NCBI RefSeq assembly: GCF_030864355.1
Contig: NC_083395.1
Span: forward strand, 1,364,001-1,428,000
Length of the DNA stretch: 64,000 nucleotides
Direction of reading: 5' to 3'
Origin: Cutaneotrichosporon cavernicola
Taxonomy: Eukaryota > Basidiomycota > Tremellomycetes > Trichosporonales > Trichosporonaceae
Shown: in pieces, positions 1 to 12,031 of the stretch
Layout: each line of letters begins with the position of its first letter
Position numbering within the stretch: position 1 is the stretch's first letter
The notes under the pieces: model-generated
Told to the model about the DNA's origin: nothing
The model's database searches: none
Seen by the model: only the letters and a program-made list of their open reading frames with translations
Program-made: the position numbers and the translations under genes

Positions 1-3000
1 CAAATTAGCCAATTCTCATCCATGACTGCAGCGCTCGAGCCGCCCACACACACACACTTGTACCCATTTACGCGCACACGCGATTCACGAGATGGCAAAG
101 TGGCGTTCTTCTCTCTACACCGGTTGAATTTGAGGCCTTAGATGGCGTTCCTCGCACCCCCCCTCCCGCCCCTCCCTCCATTCTCCACACATCTACACCA
201 TGCAGTTGAGCCCCTTGTCACTCGCCTCTGACAATCAGTGACTCCGATAACCATGGTTCGTCTCCGATCACGAAGCACGCCCACACGCGGCAGCACACGG
301 GCCGTCGATGAACACGCACTCACTTACTCTTCTGCAAAAAGAGACGCCGTCTCAGCCACAGCCTCACCGCCCTCCGTGCGCCCCATACCGCATTAGCTGG
401 TCTCACACTGCTGCGTCTTGATCGGATCGGAGGACCAACCAAAGAGTGACGGCGGCCTCAGCATTCCAGTCGTCGCCAGTATCCGAAGAGATGCAATTGC
501 AAGCCCAGTGATCTCCTGAGGACAGGAGCACACGAGGCAGACAGGCACTGAGAATACCAAGCCAGGTTCTTGGGGAGGGAGTTGCTGGTTGTGGACTGCG
601 CGCTACGGCCAACGAGCACTAACAGGTACTAGCGCCGGAACTGTCAGTCGACGTGTTCTGGACCTGTGGCGCGTGCTTACCGCCGGGTGCGACGAGGACG
701 GGGACACGGGCGGCTTTCGCCGGGAGAAGCCTTGGCTCGCCTCCCGCGACCCCCGTGAACCCCGGGGTCCCGCGACGATAAGGGGCGAGATTGAGTGCGA
801 GGCATGCAACGAGGTGCGAGGAGGAGGCATAACGCCCCGGGACGGGAAGCATGGCCTGAGCGTAACTGCGCCGTTGAACCGGCCGGTTGCAAGTAGCGTA
901 GATGGTGGTGAGCACAAAGAGCTGCAGGTAATCACACGTTGCATGTCGACGGGAACCTCCCGCCAAGTTGAGTTTGGGATGCGCATCAGCCACTCTCTGT
1001 ATTGCTCCGCAAGGGTGTCGCTCACCATCTCTTGCGTTTCTGATCTCTGTAAGAGCGCCACTGAGTTGCAGTCACGACTGGTACCGGTGGCTATGTGCCC
1101 GAGCTCCACTGCCCTCCTTTCGACGGCCGGACAGTCATCCGGCCGAATCCATTGTCACGCAGGAGTCGAAGGGAGAAGGGAGAAGGGAGAAGTAGGACTC
1201 GGCCCCTTGTGTGTCCTTTAGACGACTTGTGCGTTGTAATCATCCCTCAACCTAAAACGCACAGACGATCCAAATAGTAAATGACCCAACTAGTTTTATT
1301 GTTTCCTTTTTTTCTTACCACCAACGGTCACTCCCTTTGATATACTAACTACACCTAGAACAACCCTCATCTAGACCTCGAGCCCGTCCGCTCTGGCCTC
1401 AGCTGGAGTCCCTCGGGCTCACCCCCCGGACCTCCTTTAGGCCTTTGGCTAGGCTCTTACTGTCACCGTCCATGCAAACCACTTACCCCGGCCCATCTGG
1501 ACTACGGCGGGCGACAGTGAACGGTGTCCCAAGGGTACGTATAGCCAGGTCTCGGCCAACTGCTCGCCCCTCATAGAGTGCACACAAGTCTTTAATCCCT
1601 TGCGTACAGATATGTAATGTCAGCTCATCCTGCTCTCAACAAACTTTGCCCTCCACACTCACCACCTCTCCTATCCTATCCTCTCCTCACTCCTCGCTCC
1701 TCCATCTACCCCTTACTCCCCTCCTCTCCCCTCCTTCTTCCTCTTACTCCTCCCTGCATCCCTTCGCACCTCGAGTCAAGAGCCGCTAGCACGCGAGTCT
1801 CGTCTCATCCGACCGCCCGAAAGACAGCGCAGTGCGCTCCTCGACGGCTTTACTTAACTCATCCCTCACTCCAGCCATCTTCACTCTCCTCATCTGAACC
1901 AAACCTCCTTGCATTGTCTGCACGTCCACGGCACTCACGAACAACACGAACCCCACGATCCGCATCACGCAAGCCCCTTGTCTGTCTGCTTCGACTTCCA
2001 GAGGGCGAACAAGAACAAGACTGGAAAGAATTTGTCCCACTTTCCCGAGCTGGCTCTGTCCTCCCTGTCACCGCCGTGTCCAAAAGGTTGACTTGGACGT
2101 CACCGTCTCCTCTGGCCCAACAAAGTGAGTGATCGTCTCCTGCGCCTGTCGTTATCTGCTCCTTCCTTGAATAGTTCAAGTCAGGTGACGGTCGGGCGTC
2201 GGCATAACCATGGGATGGTATGGGGCGGAGTTGGAAGGAGGTTTGGAGAGGAGGTGACCACCTGTGCTGGGGGCCTGGCGGAGTTGAGCGCACGCCCACC
2301 TTCATGGTCGCACACAGACATAAGACGTCAAAGGCGATCCATCGTCACTACTCCACACGGCCCGCGGCCCGCGGTCCCAATGTTACCTCCCCCCCCCCCC
2401 TCCCCACACACACACATCTGTTGCTACTTATCCGGCGCCGGAACCGGAACACACTTCACCTTCCTCGACCTTCCTCGACTGTTTCCTTGAAGCTGGTCTC
2501 TGGCGTCTGTGCTGTTTGATTGCTTGTATCTTATTCTCTTCACACTTGCTTGACTCTCTTACATCTCAAGCTCCATTCTCCCTTTCTTCATCTCTCTTCT
2601 TCACAATCTCAACCACTTGATTCGCACTCAAGCCATCTCGGCGACGTCCGAGCAAGTCACCCGAGTAAGCCCCTTGGCGCATCACCTCCACTTTCTCCTC
2701 CCCTGCCGCCACCACCACCCACCCTCATCCCATCCGTGATTGCCCCGCGCTCGGCCCACTCGTTCCACCGTCTCATTCAGCCCCACCCACAACACTGCAT
2801 CGTGTCGTGTCGTGTTTATTGTTTACTTGGTCACGTCGGTGGTGGGGCGAGCGAACCAGCTGTGACCCCACGAGCGAGGGCGGTGAGCACATAAGAAGGT
2901 GGCCGCTTCCCTCGTCAACAACCATCCCACCTTGCTTCTCGGTTCACTCACCACTTCCTTCTATCCCCCTATATCATCGCCCGTCTCCTCTCCATGGTCT

Positions 3001-3340
3001 TGTGGCTGGCGATTTTTTGTCTCGGCATCTCGTTCTTCTTCTTTATTCCCTCGGCCATCGTTTCCCTTATCTCTCTGTGATCAGCACCCTCTACACTCCA
3101 CGTTCATTACCCCCTCCCCCCCACACTCCTTATCATCAACGTACTTTATCAAGGACATTCGCTTACCCAATAGACTCAAGCCAACACCATCATCATCCGT
3201 TCCTTATCAAGGCCGAGCTAGACTGGTACTTGCCCAAGCTCTTGATCTCATTCCAGGCCGGCGAGAAGCGACATCCAAGTGAGTGGCACATGTCTCGGTC
3301 CCAATCACCAGTGTGGGGCCTTCCTGCTCTTCAAAGCGGG

Positions 3341-3346
3341 ACGCGT
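3341..3346. promoter_or_regulatory. MCB-type ACGCGT hexamer upstream of the cyclin gene
   Basis: ACGCGT is the core of the MluI cell-cycle box bound by MBF in fungi. This copy lies about 1.6 kb upstream of the cyclin start codon. A single hexamer is weak evidence on its own in GC-rich DNA. Confidence 0.25.
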
Positions 3347-4613
3347 CTCGCTTCCCTTGAGGGTCCGCTGGCGCCACACTTTCAAGCCTTCCTCCTGGAG
3401 GGAGTACTGGTGGCGTTGCCTTTCAGTGGAGTCACCCTCCACGTGCCACCTTCTGAGGCAACCCGGTGGTCACCGACAGCCGGCTGAATCCGGCGTGGTG
3501 TGGAACTACGTAGGGAACTGGCTTGCACGCCATTGCCCGATGCTCGTTCATGTGTTGTGGGATTGGGCCTCGGCTGGCTTGACCCTCATTTCTTAATTGT
3601 GACGCGCGCTGGTCTTGCCACTTTAGAACTAGCACGGTCGTTCGCGATTAGGCCCGGTCGGACATGACCATGCTTCTGTGCTGTGCCCATGTCGTATTGA
3701 TTCGCGCTAACATGGTCTAGTTGGGTACGGCCCCTGTTAGGCGTTTGCTTTCCTGGCATCCGCCGATTACGCACACCTCGCATCACGTTGGCGGGCCGAC
3801 AGTTTGAACGTATTCTGAGCAGGGTGAGTTCAGAGATTCCATCCACAAACTCGTCCCCCTGAGATTTCTGGTTGTGGGTTTGAGTTTGGGTTTGCGGGGT
3901 ATAGAAAGTTTAGAAAAGGGGATTTTCCGGGGGTCCAACATCAGGGTTTTGACATCTCAATGGTGTGGTGAGTTTGTGAAAACTTGACCCTCCCTGAAAT
4001 CTCTTGTTCGAGTTTTCATTTAATGATTGATTTTGCGTTACCCACAGAGTCGCGGTTTTCGTGTCTGAGTTTTCTCTTGCAGGGGCACTTGGGGTTGAAT
4101 ACTCCCCTGGCGCCAGCAACGGGCAATGGTCTGGCGACACTTCCCTGCCTCGTACGCATGACGGGCAGTTTGGTCGCCCTCAAGTGACCCTACCATACAT
4201 GCACCCTCTCAATGGCGCTGCCTGTCTCCCCCTCCCTGGCCTGCCGCTCCTGTTGCGAAACGGTCCCGACCTTGTGGGCTCGCTGGGTCGCACCCCAGTT
4301 CACTTGGTTGCACCCAGCCCCTGGCCCTCCCTCCCCTTGGGACTCGCTCCCACTGTACCATCCTCCTTTAAAGACCTCTAGCAGGTCACTCCCCTCGAGT
4401 CTTGTCCTCCTCCCAACGCTCTCCCTCGCCAATCCTCCTCTACATCTGCGACGCGCGCGCAGCTTCCTCCCTCTCCCTCTACCTGTCTCTGGCGAACGAC
4501 ACGCTGGAACTCGTAGAACTGCGCCAGCTTCCAGAGCTTGACTGCCTCTCGGGAGCGCCCATCACATCCCGCCTCAGCCTGGCGCGTAGTGTGGTCGGCC
4601 CAGTCTTGTAGTA

Positions 4614-4643
4614 CATCTCTCTCTCTCTCTGTCTCTCTCTCTT
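4614..4643. repeat. CT-rich simple repeat
   Basis: Nearly pure CT dinucleotide run with one interruption, in the pyrimidine-rich leader or promoter of the cyclin gene. Such tracts are common upstream of fungal transcription start sites. Confidence 0.8.
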
Positions 4644-4784
4644 CGCGTTGTTGGCCATCCACTCGTTTACGACCCGCCACGCATTGTGCTTTGCTCACGA
4701 CTTGCATCAGCATCTCTATCCTCTCTCAACGTCATCAAGTCTTTCCCACTCATCCTACCTCCCGCAGCGGCACTTAGATCAGCG

Positions 4785-4790
4785 ACGCGT
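4785..4790. promoter_or_regulatory. MCB-type ACGCGT hexamer near the cyclin start
   Basis: ACGCGT lies 192 bases before the cyclin ATG. MBF sites near G1/S cyclin genes are known in fungi. Whether this one sits in the promoter or the transcribed leader cannot be told from sequence. Confidence 0.3.
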
Positions 4791-4981
4791 TCACATTCCA
4801 CCAGTATTCAAGTGTCACGCTGTCATCAACCCCCCCTCCCCCTCCCGACATAACGCCAACGCCACTCAACAGCCCGGCACTCTTTCTCACGCCTCCTCGG
4901 TGATCCGTCTCATAACGGTCATCATCTCCTCCATCCCGGGTCATCATACACCTTCTCGTCGCCTTCCATCCATTACCTATC

Positions 4982-6471
4982 ATGCCCCCCGCACCACCAA
5001 CCAAGTTTGCCCGCACATCCATCGAAGGCTGGAGCCGCAAGCGCTCCGTCTCACCCGCATCGGCAGCACCACCATCTCGCAAGATGGTCTCGTCCGCCCT
5101 GCAGCCGAGCCCTGAACTGATCAGTGGCACGTCCACCCTTGTGTCCGAGCCACAGCAGTTCGTCCCCAAGCGCTCAGATGATGGTTACTTCTACGAGGAG
5201 GAGTACCGCGACGAGCACCTTGCGTGGCTGTTCGAGATGGAGGTACGCGTCACCCAGTCACCTTGCACATCAACCCAATGCTGACACCATCACAGCTGCA
5301 GACGCTCGCCCAGCCCGAGCTCATGGACCAACAGCCAGAGCTTCAGTGGCGCATGCGGCCGTACCTGATCGACTTCATCATCGAGATCCACCTCCAGTTT
5401 AGGCTGCGCCCCGAAGTGTTGTACCTTGCGTGCAACATCATCGACCGCTACGTCTCGCGACGCGTCGTCTACAAAAAGCACTACCAGCTGGTGGGCTGTG
5501 CTTCGCTTTGGATCGCCGCAAAGTTTGAGGACTCCAAGGAGCGTGTCCCGCTTGTCCGCGAGTTTTACGACATGTGCTGCGGTGCATACGAGCAGTCGGC
5601 TTTCATTCAGATGGAGGGTCACATCCTCACCACCATCCAGTGGGCCATCGGCCACCCCTCCGCCGAGGCTTGGCTTCGCCACCTCACCATGGACCCTTCA
5701 GCAGCCCTCAACGAGGACGCGACTGTGTCGTCGATGGCTCGGTACCTCATGGAGCTCACCCTCTACCGCCGCGAGTTTATCGGTGTCCGCCCTCACGTCA
5801 TCGCATGGGGAGCCCTCCGCCTGTCCCGTTACATCCTTGACCAGGACGCGAAGAAGCCGGCCCCAGACTTCATCACCCCTTCGAATGACGCCGCCGCCAC
5901 GCGTGTCGCCGAGGCGATCGACAGGACCTTTGTGGACGCCCTGAACGATGTACCCCTCGCGCTGTCGGAGATTGTTGTTAAGAAGTACGCCATCGGGTGG
6001 CACAACCGAATCTCTGGGATCGTGCGCCAGTTTTACCGTAACGGCAATCGTTACCGCCCCTACCCCGAGACCCCTTGTACCCCTTACTCGAACGGCCTCC
6101 CCACGCCAAGCCTCACTCCCTCATCCTGGGGGGGCAAGCGTGGCGCCATGGCTCGGACCAGCCCCAGCCCTGGTGGCTCGTACAGCTGTTCCTCTTCCGA
6201 GGCGGGGGATGAACCCATCACCCCAATCACGCCGCTCACCTCGCATCCTGGTACCATCGTCGACGTCGACTACGTCTCGGCCAAGGACACCACGTTCGTT
6301 ACTGGCAAGGACGCCCACTACGTGGCGATCAAGGAGAACATCGCACCCTCCGGGTCATCTGCTAGTAAGGCCATGCCCCCACCGTCGGCGTACCAGGCGC
6401 GGCCAGCGCTCCATGCTCTCCCAAGCTCGCTCGCAATCCCGCAGCGGGCAGTGCGTCGGCTAAGCAGCTAG
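4982..6471 (+). CDS. G1/S-type cyclin (Cln1-like)
   Basis: Two exons, 4982-5242 and 5296-6471, encode 478 residues. The 53-nt intron begins GTACGC and ends CACAG. The N-terminus is rich in Ser/Pro. A cyclin box begins about residue 95; the MRPYLIDFI segment (107-115) matches the MRxxLxDWL signature of cyclins, and LWIAAKFED follows about 45 residues later. The C-terminal 130 residues are Ser/Pro/Thr-rich, as expected for a labile G1 cyclin with possible PEST and CDK sites. It should activate a Cdk1/Cdc28-type kinase for bud formation and S-phase entry. The ATG is the first after an ATG-free 200-base stretch. Within the cyclin family I favour the CLN group over B-type because there is no destruction box and the N-terminus is short. 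Family assignment is firm; the exact orthologue is inference. Confidence 0.88.
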
Positions 6472-7318
6472 TCTGCATAGGTCATCGGCCATTCATTCCA
6501 CCCTCGGAATTCCCCACCCCACAACATTTTGCATTGGTTTCATTTCACGTACGCAAGCATCATTCCAACATCACTACACCCACCCCTCACTCAAACCGAA
6601 CCTTTCTGGCGACGACCCCCAAAACGCGTCTACTGCCATACCATCGCACGCGACGCGCCGTCAGTTTGGCAACGTTTTCCCTCCTTCACCCAACAGCCGC
6701 ATCAATCTGCGCACCGCCTCCCAATCTGTCATTTGTAGCGTTTCTCTCAAGCTCCTGTCGTCTTCCCTCGGATCGATGTCTGCGCCATGACCCCGACTGC
6801 ATTCCGACAGAGGACGGCAAATCATCTGGCCCGTTCTATCAATACAACGCATCACACATTAAAGTAGTTGAGGCGTCCCCAACTAGCTCGCCCGATAATC
6901 CGGTGTTGGTGCGTAGCGTAAGCCGCGCCTCAGATAGAGATACCTTTGCTCCCATGTATCATTCAGGTTAAAGTAGAGTAGTAAAGAGCGAACAATTACC
7001 CGAGATATCGAGATATAGATTCAATGCAAGCAGTCTCTCCTTTGATCAACGTAAAGAGTAGTTTGAGTGGCATGGTGGCGGTGGCATGGTGCATGGTGGT
7101 ATTGTCGTCAAGAGTCGTGTTGACGGAAGCAAATTGTTCCAACTTACAGAGAAATGGAAGACTAGGCCTGGAGGCCTGGAGAATAGCCAAAGGAACCTAA
7201 ATGGGAAGGGACACGCGTCTTGTATGAATGATCACTTGCTCACCTCTTGTCAACAACTCAACCTCTCACCTTCCTTCCACTCATCATTCTCCTTCTGGTC
7301 AGCCCGTGCGCTAGAACA
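6472..7318. other. Intergenic region between cyclin and YME1
   Basis: An 847-base stretch with no supportable ORF. It should hold the cyclin 3' UTR and terminator and the YME1 promoter and leader. The 3' half is AT-richer than its neighbours and contains an imperfect GATATCGAGATATAG motif near 7002-7018. ACGCGT hexamers occur near 6623 and 7212. I see no RNA gene. Confidence 0.6.
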
Positions 7319-10186
7319 ATGGCGCTCCGACCCGCCGGGCTAGACATCATGCGGGCCCTGTGTCGCCGCGACGCAGCCCACTTGGTGCGCGTCGGCCTCG
7401 TCCGCCCGTTGTCTTCTTCGTCTTTCCGCTCTGGCCTCTTCTCTCGCAAGTCCGACAAAGACGTCGCCGCTCCCGTCTCCGACTCCTCCGTACCGAACAT
7501 CACTGCCCAGGACCTTGCCAACGCTCAGGCCCACCCCATTGACGGCCAGCCCCTCACCGACTTCCAACGCCGCATCGCAGCCCTCGAGACTGACGCTCTT
7601 GAATCCCGCTCCAGCTCCGATCCTAAGCTCCAGATCGCGCTCCTCCGCGCCCTCGCCGAAGGTGGCGAGAACAACGGAGTGTGCAAGTATTACGAGGCCG
7701 TCGCCTTCGCTGAGCCTGGCTCGCCCGAGGGCTCCGATGCGCTCCTTCGCTCCAACGAGGCGTTCGAGCTCTACTCGCACGCTCTCGCGTACACTGGTCG
7801 CCTCGGTGAGGTAGCGTCTGCCACGCGCCACCGCGACGAGCGTATCGGCGCGCCTGTGGCCTCTGCCTCCGACGTTTTAAGACATGTTACCAGCGCCACC
7901 GGTGCCGCTGCCGGTGTCGCGTCCACCTCCGCTGCTGCCTCTTCTGCTGCCACCCACCCGCCGCCGGCCTACGCTTCTGCCACCCCGTCCGCTCCTCCGT
8001 CAACTGGTTCATACCCTCCGCCTCCTCCTCCACCACCTTCCCCGCCCACAGGCGCGGCCACGGGTGCCACGACTGGCCCCGGCTCACCGCTCCAGCCTAT
8101 CTATGTCCAGCTCGCCCCGAACTCGCCCCAGACCAACACATGGCGCGTCCTCCGGTACCTCCTCGGTTTGCTCTTCTGGGGTTTCGTCATCTTCACCATC
8201 ATCTCGATGGTCATGGAGAACACTGGCTTGCTCAAGGCCGGGCCCGGCCCCGCCGAGTTTGAGCCAGAGGAGGGTAAGGCTGTCAAGTTTGCCGACGTCC
8301 ACGGTGTCGAAGAGGCTAAGCAGGAGCTCCAGGAGATTGTCGAGTTCCTCAAGAACCCCGAGAAGTTCTCGACCCTGGGCGGCAAGCTTCCCAAGGGTGT
8401 CCTGCTTACTGGCCCGCCCGGTACGGGTAAGACGATGCTCGCTCGCGCCGTCGCCGGCGAGGCCGAGGTTCCCTTCCTTTTTGCTTCTGGCTCGTCGTTT
8501 GACGAGATGTTTGTTGGTGTTGGCGGTGAGTATTTTCTGCTCTGTGAAGGACTAACCTTCAGCCAAGCGCGTACGCGAGCTCTTCGCGGCTGCCCGCAAA
8601 AAGGCGCCGGCCATTGTGTTCATTGACGAGCTCGACGCGATTGGCTCGAAGCGCTCCTCCAAGGACCAGCATTACATGAAGCAGACTCTCAACCAGCTCC
8701 TCGTCGAGCTGGACGGTTTCGAGCAGAGCGAGGGTGTCATCATAATTGCTGCTACCAACTTCCCTCAGTCTCTTGATAAGGCCCTCACCCGTCCTGGTCG
8801 TTTCGACCGTCATGTCGTCGTTCCCCTCCCCGACGTACGCGGGCGTATCGAGATCCTCCGCCACCACATGACCAAGATCAAGCTCGCGCCGAACGTTGAC
8901 CCTGCTGTCATTGCTCGCGGTACCCCCGGTATGAGCGGTGCGGACCTCTCCAACCTCGTCAACCAGGCTGCGGTCAAGGCTGCGCGTCACAACGGCCAGG
9001 ATGTGACTCTCGATGACTTTGAGTGGGCCAAGGGTAAGTTTTGCCGTGTTCCTCGCGGATCGACTGTTGGTTCCGAGCGCGTCAGTATGTCACATCGGTC
9101 ACTGTTTGGTTGAGCAGTGACTGTGCGTCATCGGCGGCCGGCGGCGACGGCGGTGACTGGCGGTGACAGTGGTCACGACTTGCGTCTCTCTGTTGGAGAC
9201 GTACGATACCGTAATTAACCGCGTGTCACGCCGACTTGACACAAGCCCTGTGCCTAGGCCTCGACGCTTGTTACAATTGTCACTACTTGTCACCATGATA
9301 TGACACGCGCGGCGAACATTGCGTCGCAGTCACGCATACCTCGGAAATAACTAACGTCCAGACCGCATACGCATGGGCGCCGAGCGCCGCTCGCACTTTG
9401 TCACCGAGGAGGCCAAGAAGGCCACTGCGTACCACGAGGGTGGACACGCGCTCGTTGCACTCCACACCCCTGGCGCGGACCCACTGCACAAGGTCACGAT
9501 CATGCCCCGCGGACGTGCGCTCGGGATCACGTTCCTCCTTCCCGAGATGGACAAGGGTGATTTTGTTTCCTGTGAAATGCGCCAGTCGGTAGCTGACAAC
9601 AGACTCGCGCAACCGCAAGGAGTACCTTGCAATGATTGACGTTGCCCTGGGCGGTCGCGCTGCCGAGGAGCTCATCTATGGTGAGGACGGCACCACGTCG
9701 GGTTGCTCGAGCGACCTGGTGAATGCCACCAACGTCGCGACTCGCATGGTCCGGACATTTGGCTACAGCGACAAGATTGGTCTGGTTGCGCACGGCGACG
9801 ACCAGTCGCGCTTCCTTTCGGACCAGACCAAGGACCTGATCGAGAGCGAGATCAAGATGTGAGTAACTCGCCCCAGCACCGCTGACCGTAGTTTCCTGGA
9901 CGACGGTATGACCCGCGTGCGCCACCTCCTCAAGACGCGCGAGGACGAGCTTCACACTCTTGCTGCCGCTCTCATCGAGTATGAGACGCTCAATCTGGAC
10001 GAGGTCAAGCAGGTGCTGCGCGGCGAGAAGCTTAACCGGCCCGGCGCGTCGGGTAGCGCGCTTCGTACCAAGGCGGAGGAACAGGAAGCGCTCGACAAGG
10101 CTCTCGACGGCAAGCCGGTGTCATCCGGCAATGGCCTTGTCCCTCAGCCTATTCCTGTGTCCCAAGACGCCACGCGCGAAGTGTAG
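7319..10186 (+). CDS. YME1: i-AAA protease of the mitochondrial inner membrane (Yme1/FtsH family)
   Basis: Five exons, 7319-8525, 8563-9033, 9362-9556, 9603-9858 and 9892-10186, give 807 residues. The Arg/Ser-rich N-terminus looks like a mitochondrial presequence. A Ser/Ala/Pro-rich linker leads to one membrane segment at about 275-299. A single span marks the intermembrane-space i-AAA type, not the two-span m-AAA type. The AAA module has Walker A GPPGTGKT (365-372), Walker B with D424-E425, and the second region of homology ([12 protein letters not shown]... with arginine fingers). The zinc-protease motif HEGGH is at 584-588, with a downstream SSDL supplying the third metal ligand. It should degrade unfolded or unassembled inner-membrane and intermembrane-space proteins as a hexamer. 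The start is the first in-frame ATG. Intron 2 is 328 nt, far longer than the other introns (37, 46 and 33 nt). Confidence 0.95.
9034..9361 (+). other. Unusually long YME1 intron 2 with several hairpins
   Basis: Begins GTAAGT and ends CTAACGTCCAG. It is 328 nt, whereas most introns here are 31-50 nt. It holds several short perfect inverted repeats, such as GTCACTG...CAGTGAC and CGTCTC...GAGACG, and about ten GTCAC/GTGAC pentamers. A hosted small RNA is possible, but I cannot identify snoRNA boxes with confidence. Confidence 0.6.
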
Positions 10187-12031
10187 TGCCAGCACCACTG
10201 ACTCGCATTACCATCACTAAACGCCCTATGGGGCTAGAGTAGACCCCAACTCATTGCATGCATACATCTCTAAACCCAGGCTAACAAGGCCCGAGGGTGT
10301 ACGTGGTGCCGAGTTGGCGTAGGGACGGGTTTGTGGCAAGAACAATGGTGCATCCCCCAACTCAATCTCAACGACGGCTATCACATCCCCGAGATCCGAA
10401 AATAGTTTGGTGCCCGGTTATGGTGGCGTTGGCGGCTGATTTTCAGATCGCCTGCGCCACCAAACTGAATTGGACGCCGTACAAGAAGGTCGCTCTGAAC
10501 AAAAAACGGCTTAAAATGAACTGGGCTTAGCAGAGCTCAGAAAGCCACATGTAGAAGCCCACCAACGCCAAATCTGCACGCGTCACATCGAAAGTCGCGG
10601 CGCCAGGGATTTGGCGTGATGTAGGGCCCGCTAAACTGGTGTTCTCGTAGCCCGGCGTCGGGGGTATGCGACGGTCTCTCCCGCGTTTGCGAACCAACCA
10701 TGAGGGCCGAGGGGCGCTAGGCGTTGAGAACCCAGTCCACGCAGAAAGATGCTCCACTGAAGTGCGAACGCGAATACCTCTGAATGGTAAGCCCTAGTCC
10801 CCTATCAATGAAGGGCTCAGAGGATGGATGACCGACATAGACCGTTTCCAGAGGCTGGTCGACCGAGTGCGACTGGCGACTAGGATGGTTGTCATCGCTC
10901 GCTGGTAACCGATGGAGACACGGTAGGAGTGAATCCGAACCGATCCGGCAGGCTGTGGAGGAGATGTGTGAATGCTCCACCACCAATAGGAATAGCCTCG
11001 TCCTGCCTCTCCATTCGCTAAGACACTTTCGCGCGACGTCTCATCCTACGTTGCCACCTCACACGACCGTCTCAGCTGACCGGGAGAATGGTGGAGTGAG
11101 ATCGCGGCTGTTGCTAGGCGGCCATTATGAAACGTTTCGGCCTCGTGTTTCGGGCTCCGATAAGCCGGCCAGTATCATTCCCCGCCTCCCTCGGAATCCC
11201 GTCGCCATTACATCCCTCACCCTCGGAGTCAGAGTCAGAAGTCAGAGTCAAGAGAACTAGTCGGCCTCAATCGCGGTTGGCGATCAGGGCCGCAAATCAC
11301 CAAATCTACCAGCTCCAATTCCAGCTCCCACGCTTTATTAACAATCGTCCTTCACGGTGAAGTGAGATGAAACCGTGCCGGCCCTCCCTCCCCCACTTGT
11401 CCCCTGCCCCGACCTCCACCTCGACATTGACCTCGCAACACCGAGAGTCTATGGCATGTACAGGTTGGAAGGGAAATAATTAGGACACCTTTTTGCAACA
11501 ATTGTCAGAGATGACGAGAGCATGGTGGAATGTGCGATGGAATGTGCACCCCACTCCTCGTCCGGGCCAGGCACTTGCCACACCAAGACCCAAAGACGCA
11601 AACAGACGAGTATTATACAGAGTCCGCTGAAGCTTTGAGCTTGGAGGAGCTTGGAGCCTGGAGCTTGGAGCCTGGGTGCGCACATTGATGCGTTCTGGAT
11701 CCTGAAGAACAAGCCGTCTGGCTTCCCCACCTTCTCCCGTTGACGATTTTGGGAGAGGTACCGAGCCTAATCGACGCGCTGGCCACAAGACTGGAACGCC
11801 ACAAAACTCTAACGGCTATGCATAGGCACCAGGCCCAAAACGTCCTCGAAAAGGACAAATATCGCGGCACAAGGTACGTTTTGATGCGTTTTGGGCGTGG
11901 TTTTCTGAGACTCGCGCCCAAAATCCACAGGCCCACAGCTGCCCACATCCATGGCAGTGGATCAGGCCCAGTCCGCTTCCGAGACGTGAGTCGTCCCAGA
12001 GTCGCGGCCACAGGTCCACAACCTTGTCCAC
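10187..12031. other. Convergent intergenic region between YME1 and HGH1
   Basis: About 1.8 kb between two 3' ends, long for this genome. The ORFs inside it are short, overlap on both strands and show no domain. A short direct repeat (GAGCTTGGAG three times) lies at 11637-11670. I found no tRNA, 5S or snRNA-like sequence by eye. It may hold a non-coding transcript. Confidence 0.5.
11637..11670. repeat. Short direct repeat GAGCTTGGAG, three copies
   Basis: Copies begin at 11637, 11647 and 11661, with GCCT between the last two. This is simple local slippage; no function can be read from it. Confidence 0.7.

Larger units (their letters stand above)
1..4981. other. Long non-coding stretch upstream of the cyclin gene
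   Basis: I cannot support a protein gene here. Open frames exist (for example 589-1221 on + and 603-1109 on -), but they overlap on both strands, have low-complexity Pro/Ser/Leu composition and show no domain. From about 1620 the + strand is strongly pyrimidine-rich, as in fungal promoters and 5' leaders, with a CT dinucleotide run at 4614-4643. Several GTGAGT/GTAAGC-like donors (near 2126 and 3278) could belong to leader introns of the cyclin gene, but I cannot pair them with acceptors. The last 200 bases before 4982 contain no ATG, which suits a translated leader. Two ACGCGT sites (MCB type) lie at 3341-3346 and 4785-4790. Confidence 0.5.

Noticed and set aside
589..1221. 210-residue + frame opposite a 168-residue minus frame
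   Set aside because: Both strands are open over the same DNA, with no domain and unlike codon use; likely chance in GC-rich sequence.
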